A DNA stretch of 14,120 nucleotides, taken from Thermococcus sp. GTDB taxonomy: Archaea > Methanobacteriota_B > Thermococci > Thermococcales > Thermococcaceae. Shown here one piece after another: positions 13,914 through 14,120 of this stretch (its first letter is position 1; each line of letters begins with the position of its first letter). The position numbers and the translations under genes are program-made. The stretch is from NCBI GenBank assembly GCA_027001105.1, contig JALTMZ010000139.1, forward strand, positions 862-14,981, given 5' to 3'. The notes beneath the pieces are model-generated. The model had not been told where the DNA came from. It saw only the letters and a list, made by a program, of their open reading frames with translations, and searched no databases.

Positions 13914-14063
13914 ATGGGACTTTACGATAGAGATTATATGAGAGAAAAAAGTTCAAAAAGTAAAATCATAAATTTTAATAAAAGCAAAAATTTTGGCAAT
14001 AAATGTATAATTGCAATTATCTTAGCATTTATTTTAGGACTCATAATTGGTAAAATTTTATAA
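13914..14063 (+). CDS. 49-aa single-pass membrane protein with YDRDYMRE N-terminus
   Basis: The open frame reads MGLYDRDYMREKSSKSK, then a basic, Asn-rich linker, a hydrophobic helix CIIAIILAFILGLIIG (31-46) and KIL at the end. It would lie in the membrane with the basic N-terminus likely inside. GAGGTG (13903-13908) is 5 nt upstream of the ATG at 13914; an adjacent in-frame ATG at 13911 is possible. It begins 13 nt after the stop of the M29-like gene, so the two are probably co-transcribed. From memory, a DRDYxR leader occurs at the N-terminus of some bacterial predicted membrane proteases (rhomboid and retropepsin types), but here there is no room for a catalytic domain. Base composition is extreme (about 21% GC over 13921-14040), unlike the neighbours, suggesting recent acquisition or relaxed constraint. 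Function unknown. Confidence 0.6.
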   Translation: MGLYDRDYMREKSSKSKIINFNKSKNFGNKCIIAIILAFILGLIIGKIL

Positions 14064-14085
14064 AACAAAAACTGGAGGAAATAAT

Positions 14086-14120
14086 TTGGGAATTGGCAAA
14101 AGAGTAAGGCTTGAAAGAAT
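14086..14120 (+). CDS. Start of a probable DhnA-type aldolase / ADH synthase (partial)
   Basis: Only 11 codons and 2 nt are visible. After GGAGGA (14074-14079) and 6 nt, a TTG start gives MGIGKRVRLER, then Ile or Met. The pattern GKxVRLERI is what I recall from the N-terminus of archaeal DhnA-family class I aldolases, especially 2-amino-3,7-dideoxy-D-threo-hept-6-ulosonate synthase of the archaeal aromatic amino acid pathway. The good ribosome site supports a real start. With so little sequence the product name is provisional. Confidence 0.4.
   Translation, partial: MGIGKRVRLER

Noticed and set aside
13801..14060. Frameshift as the reason for the short M29-like protein
   Set aside because: I read the other two forward frames and found no ELGIGxNP, GTxHIA or terminal HxD segment, so a single base error would not restore the family C-terminus.
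1..14120. CRISPR arrays, tRNA or rRNA genes, transposase genes, defence islands
   Set aside because: I looked for regularly spaced repeats, tRNA-like cloverleafs and transposase or nuclease motifs and saw none; gaps between genes are short and filled by promoters and terminators.

Overview
The window looks like chromosomal DNA of a hyperthermophilic euryarchaeon of the order Thermococcales (Thermococcus/Pyrococcus/Palaeococcus type), with a moderate to low GC content. The reasons are an archaeal PCNA that keeps the inter-subunit charged residues described for Pyrococcus PCNA, a TFS transcript-cleavage factor, an archaeal GINS subunit, an aspartate racemase very close to the Pyrococcus type, TATA/BRE-like promoters, GGTGAT/GGAGGTG Shine-Dalgarno sites and poly-T terminators. 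I cannot assign a species. I saw no tRNA, rRNA, CRISPR array or insertion sequence.

Layout. (1) Positions 1-1573, minus strand: a tight information-processing operon in the order tfs, a 57-aa unknown gene, pcn (PCNA), and a GINS15/Gins51-type subunit cut by the window edge. (2) 1574-1807: intergenic DNA with the tfs promoter, a nested inverted repeat, a small stem-loop and the glyA terminator. (3) 1808-3085, minus: glyA (serine hydroxymethyltransferase). (4) 3221-5660, plus: a Sir2 deacylase translationally coupled to a DUF3783-like protein, then a HAD phosphatase overlapping an ASCH-domain protein. (5) 5678-8426, minus: the tldD-tldE protease pair. (6) 8533-10596, minus: a secreted 687-aa protein with two OB-like domains, a CARDB-like Ig domain, a helical segment and a GATase-like domain. 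(7) 10750-11972, plus: PduO-type cob(I)alamin adenosyltransferase and aspartate/glutamate racemase. (8) 11969-12937, minus: a CorA-type divalent metal channel whose stop codon overlaps that of the racemase. (9) 13055-14120, plus: an M29-like aminopeptidase lacking its C-terminal metal-binding part, a 49-aa single-pass membrane protein in very AT-rich DNA, and the first 11 codons of what looks like a DhnA-type aldolase.

Most of the window is ordinary core genome. The first operon joins transcript cleavage by RNA polymerase to replisome parts (sliding clamp and CMG-helicase GINS) and contains an unnamed small gene between them. glyA supplies glycine and one-carbon units. TldD/E is a zinc peptidase complex of unknown archaeal substrate. 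The adenosyltransferase makes coenzyme B12 for enzymes such as class II ribonucleotide reductase. The unusual part is the right end, where GC falls from about 49% to about 24% within the 3' part of the aminopeptidase-like gene; this coincides with loss of the family's C-terminus and the appearance of a small membrane protein with a YDRDYMRE N-terminus.
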